Shown: piece after piece, positions 42,165-51,752 of the stretch | How positions within the stretch are numbered: the first letter of the stretch is position 1 | Layout of the letters: each line of letters begins with the position of its first letter | Source: Vibrio fortis | Lineage (GTDB): Bacteria; Pseudomonadota; Gammaproteobacteria; Enterobacterales; Vibrionaceae | DNA length: 64,000 nucleotides | NCBI RefSeq assembly: GCF_024347475.1 | Contig: NZ_AP025487.1 | Coordinates: 372,001 to 436,000, forward strand | Reading direction: 5' to 3' | The notes under the pieces: model-generated | Told to the model about the DNA's origin: nothing | The model's input: only the letters and a program-made list of their open reading frames with translations | The model's database searches: none | Translations under genes and position numbers: made by a program

Positions 42165-43229
42165 ATGAAAATACTCTATGGTGTACAAGGGACAGGCAAT
42201 GGCCATATTGCACGTGCGCGCGCGATGGCAAATGCATTGAAAGCGAAGAAAGTGGATGTCGATTTCTTATTCTCTGGTCGAGAGGGGGATAAGTACTTTT
42301 CAATGGAAGCATTTGGTGATTACCAGATTCGCCATGGTTTAACCTTCTTTAGTGAACAGGGACAAGTGAAGTACGGCAAAACATTCTTTAAAAATAGTCT
42401 GTTGCGCTTTCGTCGTGAAATCGCCGAATTGGATCTCTCACATTACGATTTGGTCTTGAATGACTTTGAACCGGTATCGGCGTGGGCAGCCAAGAAGCAA
42501 AAAGTACCTTGCATTGGTATTAGTCATCAAAATGCATTTAGGTTTGATGTGCCCAAAAAAGGAGGAAACTGGATAGAGCATTCAGTGATACAGCACTTTG
42601 CTCCAACTGAGCACTATATTGGATTGCATTGGTATCACTTTGAACAGCCAATCCTACCTCCGATTGTTCATACCTTGTCGAGTCGCGAAAAGGTATCCTC
42701 TGCAGAAGGTGCCGTGGATTTCAGCCTAGTGTATCTGCCATTTGAAGATATAGATGACGTGACCGACCTTTTGATTAAATTCATCTCTCATCAGTTTGTC
42801 TGCTATCACCCAGATATTATTGAGCAGCGCACGGTTGAGAATATCGTATTTAAGCCGCTCAGCCATGATGGTTTTCAAGTCGACCTGCAAGCGTGTTCTG
42901 GCGTGATTGCAAATGGAGGTTTTGAACTCCCCTCTGAAGCGATGACTTTGGGGAAGAAGTTACTGCTTAAACCGCTTGCGGGTCAGTTCGAACAACAGAG
43001 TAATGTGGCCACGCTAGAGGCCTTAGGTTTGGCTCAAACCATGACCTTTTTGGACCCTGCAACCACGCGTACTTGGTTAGGCGAAAAACAAGCCGAAATG
43101 GTCTCCTATCCCGACGTGGCGAGTGCGATTGTGGATTGGATTTTAGCGAAAGATTGGCACTGTCAGGAGCAATTAAGAAGGCAGTTATGGGAGAAGGTTG
43201 ATTTCCCGAGTTACGCTTCTATTACTTGA
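42165..43229 (+). CDS. MJ1255-type putative glycosyltransferase
   Basis: This protein of about 354 residues begins MKILYGVQGTGNGHIARARA, the nucleotide-sugar glycosyltransferase GT28/MurG-like N-terminal glycine motif. It has the C-terminal sugar-nucleotide segment CSGVIANGGFELPSEAMTLG. That pattern fits the MJ1255 family of uncharacterised proteins. The start at 42165 has AAGGA 7 bases upstream. An earlier in-frame ATG at 42063 would lie inside the PAP2 gene. Donor and acceptor are unknown. Confidence 0.82.
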   Translation: MKILYGVQGTGNGHIARARAMANALKAKKVDVDFLFSGREGDKYFSMEAFGDYQIRHGLTFFSEQGQVKYGKTFFKNSLLRFRREIAELDLSHYDLVLNDFEPVSAWAAKKQKVPCIGISHQNAFRFDVPKKGGNWIEHSVIQHFAPTEHYIGLHWYHFEQPILPPIVHTLSSREKVSSAEGAVDFSLVYLPFEDIDDVTDLLIKFISHQFVCYHPDIIEQRTVENIVFKPLSHDGFQVDLQACSGVIANGGFELPSEAMTLGKKLLLKPLAGQFEQQSNVATLEALGLAQTMTFLDPATTRTWLGEKQAEMVSYPDVASAIVDWILAKDWHCQEQLRRQLWEKVDFPSYASIT

Positions 43230-43575
43230 TTCATAGCTGAGGTTTTTGAATGCCTTGCTCTATCAATTCATAGGCTCAATCATTTGTAACAAATGTAACT
43301 GAATGATTGAGCCGTCAAATAAGTCGTAAGAAAATCCCAAAATTCGCCTTTTTATGTTTTTTTATAAAACCATAAGTGCATGATATTAAATTAATAATTA
43401 TTCAGTGAGGTAAAATAAAATTATTCTTTATCAATCTTGTTGGTAGCGTTCGATTGATTGGTTAATAGTAGATGTTATCCGAAACACATCGGCCAGATAA
43501 ATATAAGAACTAGTGGTTATCTATTCCCACACTATTACAAATTTAACGCTGTCATACCGACAAGAGGCAACTTGA
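43230..43575. other. AT-rich regulatory region upstream of leuO
   Basis: This region of 346 bases has no convincing gene. It has a long inverted repeat at 43273-43313 and then very AT-rich DNA. In Vibrio cholerae leuO is activated by ToxR, so ToxR or H-NS sites may lie here, but I cannot define them. Confidence 0.55.
43273..43313. repeat. 12-bp inverted repeat upstream of leuO
   Basis: GGCTCAATCATT pairs perfectly with AATGATTGAGCC around a 17-base loop, which itself overlaps a CATTTGTAACAAATG palindrome. No T run follows, so a simple terminator is unlikely. Confidence 0.7.
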
Positions 43576-44535
43576 ATGTTAGAGAAAAAAGACGCAATGA
43601 GTGCTATTGCAAGCTACCGAATGGAAAGCACACTTCGTGGAGTAGACCTAAACCTATTGACTGTTTTTGATGCTGTAATGCAAGAGCAAAATATTACCCG
43701 TGCAGCGCACAATTTGGGTATGTCTCAGCCTGCAGTAAGTAATGCTGTAGCACGTCTAAAAGTGATGTTTAACGACGAACTATTTATGCGTCAGGGTCGT
43801 GGTATTCAACCGACTCAACGTGCTCGTCAACTGTTTGGACCAATCCGCCAAGCACTGCAACTAGTACGCAATGAACTACCAAGTTCTGTGTTCTCTCCAG
43901 AGTCGTCTTCTCGTCTGTTCAAACTGGCTATCTGTAGCCCATGTGACATGCGTTTTGCACCGAAGATTATGTCGACTATCAACGAGCTTGCACCAAGTGT
44001 TCAACTGCACATGGACGCGGAGTTTGACCGTCAACTTTCAGAGCGCATGCGTTACCAAGAAATCGACTTTGTTATCGATTACGCTCGCTTTGATGAGCAA
44101 GGTTTCTCAAGCACAGAAATCTTCCAAGATGAGCTAGTGGTTGTTGCTTCAGCTTCACACCCTCGTATCAACGGTTCGGTAACGGCTTCTGAGCTTCTAG
44201 AAGAGAAGCACGCAAAACTGTCTCGCATTCACGGTCAGCGCAGCTTCTCTGAGCAAGCATACCGCGACCTAGACTGCACGCCTTACTATGAAGGTACTAG
44301 CCTAAGCAACGTGCTATACGTAGTTGGTCAATCTGAACTCGTAACGATTGCACCTCGTTGGATGGTTGAACACGCAGCGAATAAAGAGCAGCTACAGATT
44401 CTAGATTTCCCATTCGATAATGCGGCAATCTCAGGCTTCCTAAGCTGGCACGAATCAAGCGAGAAAGACAAAGGACACATTTGGTTACGAGATCAACTGA
44501 TGATGATCTGTGGCGAAGTTGTAGCACTTAACTAA
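43576..44535 (+). CDS. leuO: LysR family regulator LeuO
   Basis: The 319-residue LysR-type protein has the helix-turn-helix QNITRAAHNLGMSQPAVSNAVARL (around residues 40-63, shown in part: AAHNLGMSQPAVSNAVARL). The C-terminal effector domain follows. Sequence and location near the leu and ilvIH genes match Vibrio LeuO, a global regulator tied to ToxR, bile and biofilm responses. AGAGG lies about 8 bases before the ATG. A good terminator follows. Confidence 0.94.
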   Translation: MLEKKDAMSAIASYRMESTLRGVDLNLLTVFDAVMQEQNITRAAHNLGMSQPAVSNAVARLKVMFNDELFMRQGRGIQPTQRARQLFGPIRQALQLVRNELPSSVFSPESSSRLFKLAICSPCDMRFAPKIMSTINELAPSVQLHMDAEFDRQLSERMRYQEIDFVIDYARFDEQGFSSTEIFQDELVVVASASHPRINGSVTASELLEEKHAKLSRIHGQRSFSEQAYRDLDCTPYYEGTSLSNVLYVVGQSELVTIAPRWMVEHAANKEQLQILDFPFDNAAISGFLSWHESSEKDKGHIWLRDQLMMICGEVVALN

Positions 44536-44557
44536 TCGCTGAAAACCTTGATTTATA

Positions 44558-44594
44558 AGCCCTGAACTAGCTTGCTGGTTCGGGGCTTTTTTGT
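44558..44594 (+). terminator. Terminator after leuO
   Basis: AAGCCC and GGGCTT form the base of a longer imperfect stem, followed by TTTTTT. Confidence 0.85.
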
Positions 44595-44737
44595 ACCAGA
44601 GTGATGAGCGCCGTTCATTTTTTAAAGTTAGATGTACTATTACTGATAACTTTGAGCTCCATCAGTTGCCTTTTCCATGATCAGAGGTACACTTGTGCGC
44701 TCAAAAAAGCTTACAGGTGTAAGCCAAAGGTAAAGAG

Positions 44738-46546
44738 ATGGCCAATTTAGATTTTCATATCGTAAAACGACTTCGCGAGCAGATTGCTCAGGGCGGCAAC
44801 CGCACGGCTTTAAAGCATAAAGTTAATGATGTTTGGCAAGGCATTAGCTGGCAGCAATTTGGTGAACAGATCGATAAGCTGTCACTCGCACTATTGGCTC
44901 AAGGACTGAGAATCCAAGATAAGATCGGTATCTACTCAAACAACATGCCTCAATGGACTGTGGCAGACTTTGCAGCGCTACAAGCTCGCCTTGTAACCGT
45001 GCCGATTTACCCAACGAACACTGCGGCGCAGTCTTCCTACATTATTCAAAACGCAGACGTTAAAGTGCTTTTTGTTGGCGAGCAGCCACAGTTTGATGCA
45101 GCAATCAGCCTATTTGACGAGTGTGAACAGCTAGAAATCATCGTTGCAATGTCAGATGACATTGATACTCAAGCTTATGACTTTGCTATCTCTTGGCAAG
45201 AGTTCATCGAGCGCGGTCAACAGGCTCAGCAAGCTGAGCTAGACGCGCGCCTTGCCGATGCGAATATGGATGATCTGCTGACTCTTATCTATACCTCTGG
45301 TACGACTGGCCAACCGAAAGGTGTAATGCTGGACTACGCTAACATTGGCTCTCAGTTAGAAGGTCACGATGAGCGCTTAAGCCTAAGCAAAGAAGATGTT
45401 TCGCTCTGTTTCCTACCGCTATCTCACGTATTTGAGCGTGCCTGGACTTTCTACGTCCTTTATAAAGGCGCTACTAACTGTTACCTGCAAGACACAATGC
45501 AGGTGCGTGATGCACTGAGTGATGTAAAGCCAACCGTAATGTGTGCGGTTCCACGCTTTTACGAGAAGATCTTCTCAGCGATCCATGAAAAAGTATCGAA
45601 AGCGCCACTGATTCGTAAGGTGCTCTTTACCTGGGCAGTGAACATGGGCGCGAAACTCGCGGCATGTCATCAACAAGGTCGCACACCGTCTCTAATGTTG
45701 AAAAAAAGCCATGCATTAGCAGATAAGCTTGTGCTGTCTAAATTACGTGCTCTGTTGGGTGGTAACATCAATTTCATGCCTTGTGGTGGTGCGAAGCTTG
45801 ACGAAACTATTGGTCGTTTCTTCCATGCAATTGGCATCAACGTGAAGCTTGGCTACGGCATGACAGAAACCACAGCAACGGTTTCATGTTGGGATGATCG
45901 CTGCTTTGACCCGGATTCAATCGGTATGTCTATGCCGGGGGCTGAGGTGAAAATTGGCGAGCAGAACGAAATTTTAGTTCGTGGCCCAATGGTGATGCGC
46001 GGTTACTACAAAATGCCAGAAGAGACAGCTAAGACCTTTGACGAACACGGCTTCCTAAAGACTGGTGATGCGGGTCACTTCGATGAGAACGGTAACTTGT
46101 TCATCACTGATCGTATTAAAGAGTTGATGAAGACCTCTGGCGGTAAATACATTGCGCCACAAGTGGTTGAGGGTGCGATTGGTAAAGACCACTTTATCGA
46201 ACAAATTGCTGTGATTGCTGATACACGTAAATTTGTTTCTGCGTTGATTGTTCCTTGTTATGACTCTCTGGAAGAGTATGCAAAAGAACTGAACATCAAG
46301 TACCACGACCGTGTTGAGTTGATTAAGCATCATCAGATTGTTGAGATGCTAGAAAAGCGCGTTAATGATCTACAGCAAGAGTTGGCTAAGTTTGAGCAAG
46401 TGAAGAAATTCAAACTGTTACCAAAGGCTTTCTCTATGGACGATGGTGAACTAACACCAACTCAGAAATTGCGTCGTAAAGTGATTAACGATAAGTATCA
46501 AGACGAAATCGAAGAAATGTACACTGAAAAGCCGAAAGATAAGTAA
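44738..46546 (+). CDS. Long-chain acyl-CoA synthetase (AMP-forming)
   Basis: The 602-residue ANL-superfamily enzyme has the P-loop [15 protein letters not shown] near residues 186-200. It also has [13 protein letters not shown] and the hinge [18 protein letters not shown] (in part: [12 protein letters not shown]). It closely resembles the eukaryotic-like FAA1 class. It activates fatty acids to acyl-CoA. It differs from E. coli FadD in sequence, and no fatty-acid gene is adjacent, so the precise role is inferred. GTAAAGAG precedes the ATG. Confidence 0.9.
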   Translation: MANLDFHIVKRLREQIAQGGNRTALKHKVNDVWQGISWQQFGEQIDKLSLALLAQGLRIQDKIGIYSNNMPQWTVADFAALQARLVTVPIYPTNTAAQSSYIIQNADVKVLFVGEQPQFDAAISLFDECEQLEIIVAMSDDIDTQAYDFAISWQEFIERGQQAQQAELDARLADANMDDLLTLIYTSGTTGQPKGVMLDYANIGSQLEGHDERLSLSKEDVSLCFLPLSHVFERAWTFYVLYKGATNCYLQDTMQVRDALSDVKPTVMCAVPRFYEKIFSAIHEKVSKAPLIRKVLFTWAVNMGAKLAACHQQGRTPSLMLKKSHALADKLVLSKLRALLGGNINFMPCGGAKLDETIGRFFHAIGINVKLGYGMTETTATVSCWDDRCFDPDSIGMSMPGAEVKIGEQNEILVRGPMVMRGYYKMPEETAKTFDEHGFLKTGDAGHFDENGNLFITDRIKELMKTSGGKYIAPQVVEGAIGKDHFIEQIAVIADTRKFVSALIVPCYDSLEEYAKELNIKYHDRVELIKHHQIVEMLEKRVNDLQQELAKFEQVKKFKLLPKAFSMDDGELTPTQKLRRKVINDKYQDEIEEMYTEKPKDK

Positions 46547-46575
46547 GTTTATCTAAGTTAACTTTTTAGTTGTTT

Positions 46576-46622
46576 AAAAATCCCCCTAGTCGTACATGGT
46601 GACGGTTAGGGGGATTTTTTTA
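46576..46622 (+). terminator. Terminator after acyl-CoA synthetase gene
   Basis: AAATCCCCCTA and TAGGGGGATTT form the stem, with a long loop and a following T run. Confidence 0.88.
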
Positions 46623-46832
46623 CGTCACGACATCAGGTAAATGTGCGAGAGAGCACATCTAGAACGGGGTGTTCACACTGAAAAAAGAGGGATTGTGAAA
46701 TATTTAGAGTTTTTTTATTGAGTGTTGATGGTGATTTGTTCTGACTTGGAGGTCATGAGTGGTGTTAGATGAGGTTTTCTTTCTAAAACATAGTTATATC
46801 GAATTATTGACTGTAGAAGGGTGTTAGACCCG
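46623..46832. other. Upstream region of ilvI
   Basis: This gap and the following leader (to 47005) make up 380 bases with no large gene. The ilvI promoter is expected here. TTATAT at 46793 is a possible minus-10 box, but no convincing minus-35 is visible. Confidence 0.45.
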
Positions 46833-46925
46833 ATGATAATAAAACGTTACAGTTGTTTCGTACCACTGCTTATTGTTATCACGACGAGCAGTCATAGCCG
46901 AAAAAGTGGAAGTATTTCGAATTAG
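46833..46925 (+). CDS. Candidate ilvI leader peptide
   Basis: A 30-residue ORF, too short for ordinary gene calling, starts 173 bases before ilvI. Its centre reads VPLLIVITTS, with Leu, Leu, Ile, Val, Ile and Thr codons in a row. These are the end products or precursor of the ilv pathway. AGAAGG lies 12 bases upstream, which is rather distant. Flanking sequences can form alternative hairpins. The pattern is that of an attenuation leader, but there is no T run, so the mechanism is not proven. Confidence 0.55.
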   Translation: MIIKRYSCFVPLLIVITTSSHSRKSGSISN

Positions 46926-46954
46926 GCTACGAATAAGACCTAGACTATGTAAAA

Positions 46955-46999
46955 ACCAGCCCCTTCGGCTTACCCAACTGAAGGAAACTGGTAAAGGAG
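46955..46999 (+). promoter_or_regulatory. Leader hairpin abutting the ilvI ribosome binding site
   Basis: ACCAG (46955-46959) pairs with CTGGT (46988-46992). Inside this, CCTTCGG (46962-46968) pairs with CTGAAGG (46978-46984). The ilvI Shine-Dalgarno AAAGGAG (46993-46999) directly follows the stem. TTCGGCT (46964-46970) can alternatively pair with AGCCGAA (46896-46902) inside the leader ORF. Confidence 0.5.
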
Positions 47000-47005
47000 A
47001 GCAAT

Positions 47006-48745
47006 ATGACAACTAAGCCAGAGTGCGCCCAATTATCCGGCGCGGAAATGGTAGTTCAGTCCCTAATTGAAGAAGGGGTTGAACAGATCTTTGGTTATCC
47101 AGGCGGTTCCGTTTTGGATATCTACGATGCCCTGCACGCAAAAACAGACAAGATTAAACACGTATTAGTGCGCCACGAGCAAGCTGCAACGCATATGGCT
47201 GACGGCTACACGCGTTCAACTGGCAAGCCAGGTGTTGTACTAGTATGTTCGGGCCCGGGCGCGACCAATACCGTAACGGGTATTGCGACAGCGTACATGG
47301 ATTCTATTCCAATGATCGTTATTTCAGGCAACGTGCCAAATAACTTAATTGGTAATGACGCCTTCCAAGAGTGTGATATCGTCGGTGTATCTCGTCCAAT
47401 CGTAAAACATAGCTTCTTAGTGAAGAAAGCTGAAGATATTCCAGAGATCGTAAAAAAGGCCTTCTATATCTCGACCACTGGTCGACCTGGCCCAGTTGTG
47501 ATTGACCTTCCTAAAGATGTACTTAATCCACAAATTAAGCTGCCGTACGAATATCCAGAAACGATCAAAATGCGTTCGTACAACCCGACCGTAACTGGTC
47601 ATAAAGGGCAGATTAAGAAAGCATTGAAAGCGCTTCTTGAAGCGAAGAAACCCGTTCTTTATGTCGGTGGTGGTGCCGTTATCTCTGAAGCGGATAAGCA
47701 GTTACTTAAACTTGCTGAGGCACTAAACCTGCCTGTTGTTAGTACGCTAATGGGATTAGGTGCCTTCCCGGGTACACATAAAAACTCGTTAGGCATGCTT
47801 GGTATGCATGGCCTTTACGAAGCCAATATGGCTATGCATAACGCAGATCTTATCTTTGGTGTTGGTGTTCGTTTTGATGACCGTACAACCAATAATCTTG
47901 AGAAGTACTGTCCAAACGCGAAGATCATGCACATCGATATCGATCCATCGTCGATCTCTAAAAACGTGAAAGTGGATCTGCCTATCGTAGGCTCTGCTGA
48001 GCGCGTACTTGAAAGCATGGTGAATCTGCTGATTGAGCAAGGTGGAACTAACGATGCAGAAGCGTTGGATGCATGGTGGGCTGAAATCAAAGTATGGCAA
48101 GATCGTAAATGTCTCGCCTATGAAAAATCGCCTGAGCGCATTAAACCTCAACAGGTTATCGAAACCCTACATAAAGTGACCAATGGTGATGCGTATGTCG
48201 CTTCTGACGTAGGTCAGCACCAGATGTTCGCCGCGCTTTACTATCCATTTAATAAGCCGCGTCGTTGGATCAACTCAGGTGGTCTTGGCACTATGGGCTT
48301 TGGTCTACCTGCAGGCATGGGCGTTAAGTTTGCTAAGCCGGACGAAGAAGTTGTCGTCGTAACGGGTGATGGCAGTATTCAGATGAATATTCAAGAGCTA
48401 TCAACAGCATTGCAATACAATATTCCGGTGAAAATCATTAACTTGAATAACCGTTTCTTAGGCATGGTGAAACAGTGGCAAGACATTGTTTATCAAGGCC
48501 GTCACTCAAACTCATACATGGACTCTGTGCCAGACTTTGCGGCCATTGCGGAAGCGTATGGTCACGTAGGTATGCGTATCTCTTCTCCTGACGAACTTGA
48601 ATCAGGTTTAGAGAAAGCACTGGCAATGAAAGATCGCTTAGTATTTGTCGACATCAGTGTTGATGATACAGAGCACGTATACCCAATGCAGATCAAAGGC
48701 GAGGGTATGGATAACATGTGGCTAAGCAAAACGGAGAGAACATAG
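47006..48745 (+). CDS. ilvI: Acetolactate synthase large subunit
   Basis: The 579-residue ThDP-dependent enzyme forms acetolactate and acetohydroxybutyrate for valine, leucine and isoleucine. The catalytic Glu is in [18 protein letters not shown]. The ThDP-binding motif [19 protein letters not shown] (with GDG at about 455) and the [13 protein letters not shown]-site region are present. AAAGGAG is 6 bases before the ATG. It is followed 1 base later by ilvH. The IlvI-type AHAS III assignment rests on position and length. Confidence 0.97.
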   Translation: MTTKPECAQLSGAEMVVQSLIEEGVEQIFGYPGGSVLDIYDALHAKTDKIKHVLVRHEQAATHMADGYTRSTGKPGVVLVCSGPGATNTVTGIATAYMDSIPMIVISGNVPNNLIGNDAFQECDIVGVSRPIVKHSFLVKKAEDIPEIVKKAFYISTTGRPGPVVIDLPKDVLNPQIKLPYEYPETIKMRSYNPTVTGHKGQIKKALKALLEAKKPVLYVGGGAVISEADKQLLKLAEALNLPVVSTLMGLGAFPGTHKNSLGMLGMHGLYEANMAMHNADLIFGVGVRFDDRTTNNLEKYCPNAKIMHIDIDPSSISKNVKVDLPIVGSAERVLESMVNLLIEQGGTNDAEALDAWWAEIKVWQDRKCLAYEKSPERIKPQQVIETLHKVTNGDAYVASDVGQHQMFAALYYPFNKPRRWINSGGLGTMGFGLPAGMGVKFAKPDEEVVVVTGDGSIQMNIQELSTALQYNIPVKIINLNNRFLGMVKQWQDIVYQGRHSNSYMDSVPDFAAIAEAYGHVGMRISSPDELESGLEKALAMKDRLVFVDISVDDTEHVYPMQIKGEGMDNMWLSKTERT

Positions 48746-48746
48746 T

Positions 48747-49241
48747 ATGAGACACATTATTTCGCTGTTAATGGAAAACCAACCGGGTGCACTATCTCGA
48801 GTGGTTGGCTTGTTTTCTCAACGTGGTTACAACATTGAATCGCTCAACGTATCACCGACGGACGACCCAACGCTTTCACGTTTGAATGTAACCACTAACT
48901 CTGATGAGATGCAGCTAGAGCAGATCCAGAAGCAACTGCATAAGCTGATTGACGTACTTAAAGTACAAGAAGTTTCGGAGCTGGATCATATTGAGCGCGA
49001 ACTATTGATGGTTAAGGTGCGTGCGAGTGGTTTTGCTCGTGCAGAAGTGAAGCGTACCGCAGATATTTTCCGTGGTCAGATCGTCGATGTGACAGCTTCT
49101 CAATATACCGTTCAGATGGCGGGTACCAGTGAGAAGTTGGATGCGTTTATTCAAGCGTTGTCAGAAGTGACGGAAGTGCTTGAAGTTGCACGCAGTGGCG
49201 TGGTTGGAATTGCTCGAGGAGAGCGCTCTCTCAAAGCCTAA
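48747..49241 (+). CDS. ilvH: Acetolactate synthase small regulatory subunit
   Basis: The 164-residue protein has an N-terminal ACT domain (ISLLMENQPGALSRVVGLFSQRGYN, in part: NQPGALSRVVGLFSQRGY) that binds valine and a C-terminal small-subunit domain. It activates the catalytic subunit and gives feedback inhibition. It is coupled to ilvI, with a 1-base gap and GGAGAG upstream. Confidence 0.97.
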   Translation: MRHIISLLMENQPGALSRVVGLFSQRGYNIESLNVSPTDDPTLSRLNVTTNSDEMQLEQIQKQLHKLIDVLKVQEVSELDHIERELLMVKVRASGFARAEVKRTADIFRGQIVDVTASQYTVQMAGTSEKLDAFIQALSEVTEVLEVARSGVVGIARGERSLKA

Positions 49242-49257
49242 CAAAATTGTATGATAG

Positions 49258-49285
49258 AAAGCCGCATTAAGTGCGGCTTTTTTAT
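49258..49285 (+). terminator. Terminator after ilvH
   Basis: AAAGCCGCA pairs perfectly with TGCGGCTTT around 5 bases, followed by TTT. Confidence 0.92.
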
Positions 49286-49344
49286 TTTGTTAATTTATAA
49301 CAATGATATAATTCTCGCCATATTTACCCTATTTTGAGCAATTA

Positions 49345-51228
49345 ATGAGAAATAAAAAAACAATCGCTACGCTTCTCGTTATTTGCGTCACCTTTTGTGC
49401 GGCTGTTGGGTTGTACTATCAGCAGCGCTATCAAGATGTCAAAAAGCAAAGCTATCAAAGCACCGCTAAGCAAGCTCTTCATCAGCTGGTGTATGCTGAA
49501 CGTGATTACAATGTATTGAAAGACCAACTGGTCTCTATGATGCAGCTGCTCAGCCACAGTCAAAGCTTGGTTGATTTTGCGACGTCTCCCTCCCTTGAAA
49601 ACAAGAACCTGCTGGAAGAGGTTTGGCAGTCGGTATTAGTCAATCAAAGATGGTATACCCAGATTCACCTACTGGATATCGACGGCCATGAGAAGGTAAG
49701 AGTCAACTACTCATCGAGAACCGGCGTTGTTACTCTCCCAACCGACCTACAAGACAAGTCGGATTACGGCTATTTCCATTACGCACAAACTCTGGATGCT
49801 GAGGAGATTGGCGGGTGGGGAATTGAACTTGAAACGGAATATGGTGAGCTCTCTTATCCATACACACCTGTATTACGAGTGATCACTCCAGTACAAACAC
49901 CTGAGCGCCGAGTTGGGTATTTGGTGATAAACCTCGATGTTTGGGGGCTGGCGTCGCGCTTAAACTTCTCTCCTGATTTTGATTTTCGTGCGGAAGTCGT
50001 TAACCAGTACGGTTATTACATCGCAAGCCAAGACAAAAATAAGTTATTTGGTGACTCGATTCCTGAGCGCAAGGGCTTCAACCTGTCACAAATCGCCCCT
50101 AAAACATGGCAAGCGATCTCCTCTGAGCGGATGGGCTATGTGTTTGAGGATGACAACCTGTTTGCTTTCAACACCGTCAACCTTGCTCAGAAACAGCAAA
50201 TGCACTTAGTGATTCAGTTGAACTCAGCGCAGTTATTGGAAAGAGCTGAACGAGACCTTAACGACTTAGCGCACGAGCAATTGATCGTATTCTTTACCGT
50301 GATGGTGTTTGCTTTCCCTTTGGCCTATTTGGTAACCCATTACCGAAGACGTAACCTGGAGAGTAAATTGGCACGTGCTGCATTGAATGGTATGTCAGCG
50401 GTGATGATCTCTGATAGGCAGCATCGCACTATCATGACTAATAATGAATTTGAAAACATGACCGGCTATAGCCAATCGCAAGTCGATGGTAAAAATGCGC
50501 TTCAACTGCTGCTGGAAAATAGCGAACAATTTCATACTGCCGATACCATATGGACGCACCTTGAAAAGAATGATTTATGGGAAGGTGAGGTGAGCTGTAA
50601 GAGCAAGCTTCGTATCCCTTTCACTGCAATCATGCGAGTACAAGCGGTGAAGAGTAATTCGGGTAAGGTAAGCTACTATATTACGTCGCTGGTGGACATT
50701 ACGGTACGTAAAGAGCTGGAAGTCAGGCTTCGTATTCTTAGCGAAAGAGATTCACTGAGCAAGTTGTGGAATCGTCGTAAGTTTGAGGAACAATTAGCGC
50801 ACTACTCTCGAATGGTAGAGCTTTACCCTAATGAAACTCAAGTGTGTTTGGCACTGATCGACATCGACAATTTTAAACGTATTAACGATGAACTTGGTCA
50901 TGATGAAGGAGATCGTGTGATTGCGGGCGTTGCCGCGATCCTTCAAGAAAGTTTGAGAACGACAGACTTTGTCGCACGTGTTGGTGGCGAAGAATTTGCT
51001 ATCTTAATGCCGCACACGTCAACATCAGAAGCTGGTCGAGTACTGGATCGTGTTCGAATAGAAATACAACTTTCTGGTGGGACGAAAGTCACCGTCAGTA
51101 TCGGCTATACCGACCTCACAGCCAATAGTACACACTCTTACAAGTGTGCGGATATTGGTCTTTATGAGTCGAAGTCCTCAGGCCGAAACACCATCACTAT
51201 TTGCTCAAGTCAGGCGGATGTTGCTTAG
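49345..51228 (+). CDS. Membrane sensor diguanylate cyclase (Cache-PAS-GGDEF)
   Basis: The 627-residue protein has an N-terminal membrane segment, a periplasmic Cache-like sensor of about 280 residues, and a second helix near 312-332. A PAS domain (about 345-460) and a GGDEF domain follow. The active-site loop is GGEEF at 547-551, and the inhibitory RxxD site is RTTD at 538-541, in the usual spacing. It should therefore make cyclic-di-GMP and be product-inhibited. There is no EAL domain. The signal is unknown. A TATAAT box at 49307-49312 may be its promoter. Confidence 0.93.
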   Translation: MRNKKTIATLLVICVTFCAAVGLYYQQRYQDVKKQSYQSTAKQALHQLVYAERDYNVLKDQLVSMMQLLSHSQSLVDFATSPSLENKNLLEEVWQSVLVNQRWYTQIHLLDIDGHEKVRVNYSSRTGVVTLPTDLQDKSDYGYFHYAQTLDAEEIGGWGIELETEYGELSYPYTPVLRVITPVQTPERRVGYLVINLDVWGLASRLNFSPDFDFRAEVVNQYGYYIASQDKNKLFGDSIPERKGFNLSQIAPKTWQAISSERMGYVFEDDNLFAFNTVNLAQKQQMHLVIQLNSAQLLERAERDLNDLAHEQLIVFFTVMVFAFPLAYLVTHYRRRNLESKLARAALNGMSAVMISDRQHRTIMTNNEFENMTGYSQSQVDGKNALQLLLENSEQFHTADTIWTHLEKNDLWEGEVSCKSKLRIPFTAIMRVQAVKSNSGKVSYYITSLVDITVRKELEVRLRILSERDSLSKLWNRRKFEEQLAHYSRMVELYPNETQVCLALIDIDNFKRINDELGHDEGDRVIAGVAAILQESLRTTDFVARVGGEEFAILMPHTSTSEAGRVLDRVRIEIQLSGGTKVTVSIGYTDLTANSTHSYKCADIGLYESKSSGRNTITICSSQADVA

Positions 51229-51559
51229 CGCTGAAGAGTGTTTTGTTTGTTGCCTGAGTGTCCCCTTTAGAAAACTAGAACCAACCTGTCTTATCTTTGA
51301 GAGATGCCCGTCACAATATTTGTACGATTAGACTAAAGTCTAATTTGTGTTCAAAATTGAACTAAACTGAACAATAAGTAAACTACCTTGCTTCGTAGAG
51401 TTAGTGTTGCACTGACTCTTTTTGAGAAGCCAGATCTCAAAAAGGGATGACAAAGTTAACTTAATTCAACTGCTCAGTTTCATCGGCTTTTATCAGCAGA
51501 ATTAGGTTAGCAGGAGCAAGAGTTAGGGATTCATACTGTCTGGTGAAATGAGGCGTGGT
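51229..51559. other. Intergenic region with two perfect hairpins
   Basis: This region of 331 bases has no apparent protein gene. ATTAGACT-AA-AGTCTAAT (51327-51344) is a perfect palindrome. CTTTTTGAGA pairs with TCTCAAAAAG (51418-51444). Neither has a following T run. They may mark the diguanylate cyclase 3' end or a small RNA. Confidence 0.5.
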
Positions 51560-51691
51560 ATGTTTGTCGATTTTTTAGTGAGATTGACCATTGGCACATT
51601 AGTGATTCTTGGTTTTAAACTCAGTGCACTGTATTTTTTGCCAATGGTGCTGTTGCTCAATACTCATCATAAAGAGTTCTTTGGGTGGTAA
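51560..51691 (+). CDS. Small membrane protein (43 aa)
   Basis: This 43-residue ORF encodes a predicted single-span membrane protein. After MFVDFLVRLTIGT comes a hydrophobic stretch (LVILGFKLSALYFLPMVLLL), then NTHHKEFFGW at the C-terminus. GAGG lies 6 bases before the ATG, and a strong terminator begins 3 bases after the stop. An in-frame ATG 12 bases earlier is possible. The strict boundaries and hydrophobic pattern argue that it is real. I do not recognise the family. Confidence 0.6.
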   Translation: MFVDFLVRLTIGTLVILGFKLSALYFLPMVLLLNTHHKEFFGW

Positions 51692-51694
51692 ACC

Positions 51695-51724
51695 AAAAAA
51701 CGGAGCCTCGAGCTCCGTTTTTTA
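51695..51724. terminator. Terminator after the 43-aa gene
   Basis: AAAACGGAGC pairs with GCTCCGTTTT around CTCGA, with T and A runs outside. It can also serve the convergent GntR gene. Confidence 0.9.
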
Positions 51725-51752
51725 TGCATTGCGATATTCGAACTGCACAGAA

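Noticed and set aside
43458..43670. 70-codon ORF over the leuO start
   Set aside because: It overlaps leuO out of frame and has no ribosome site or recognisable features.
36307..46546. The efflux, PAP2 and glycosyltransferase block as a genomic island
   Set aside because: There is no integrase, tRNA edge, direct repeat or base-composition break that I can see, and leuO and neighbours are core genes.
46824..47012. 62-codon minus-strand ORF across the ilvI leader
   Set aside because: It is an antisense shadow of the leader peptide and hairpins and lacks coding character.
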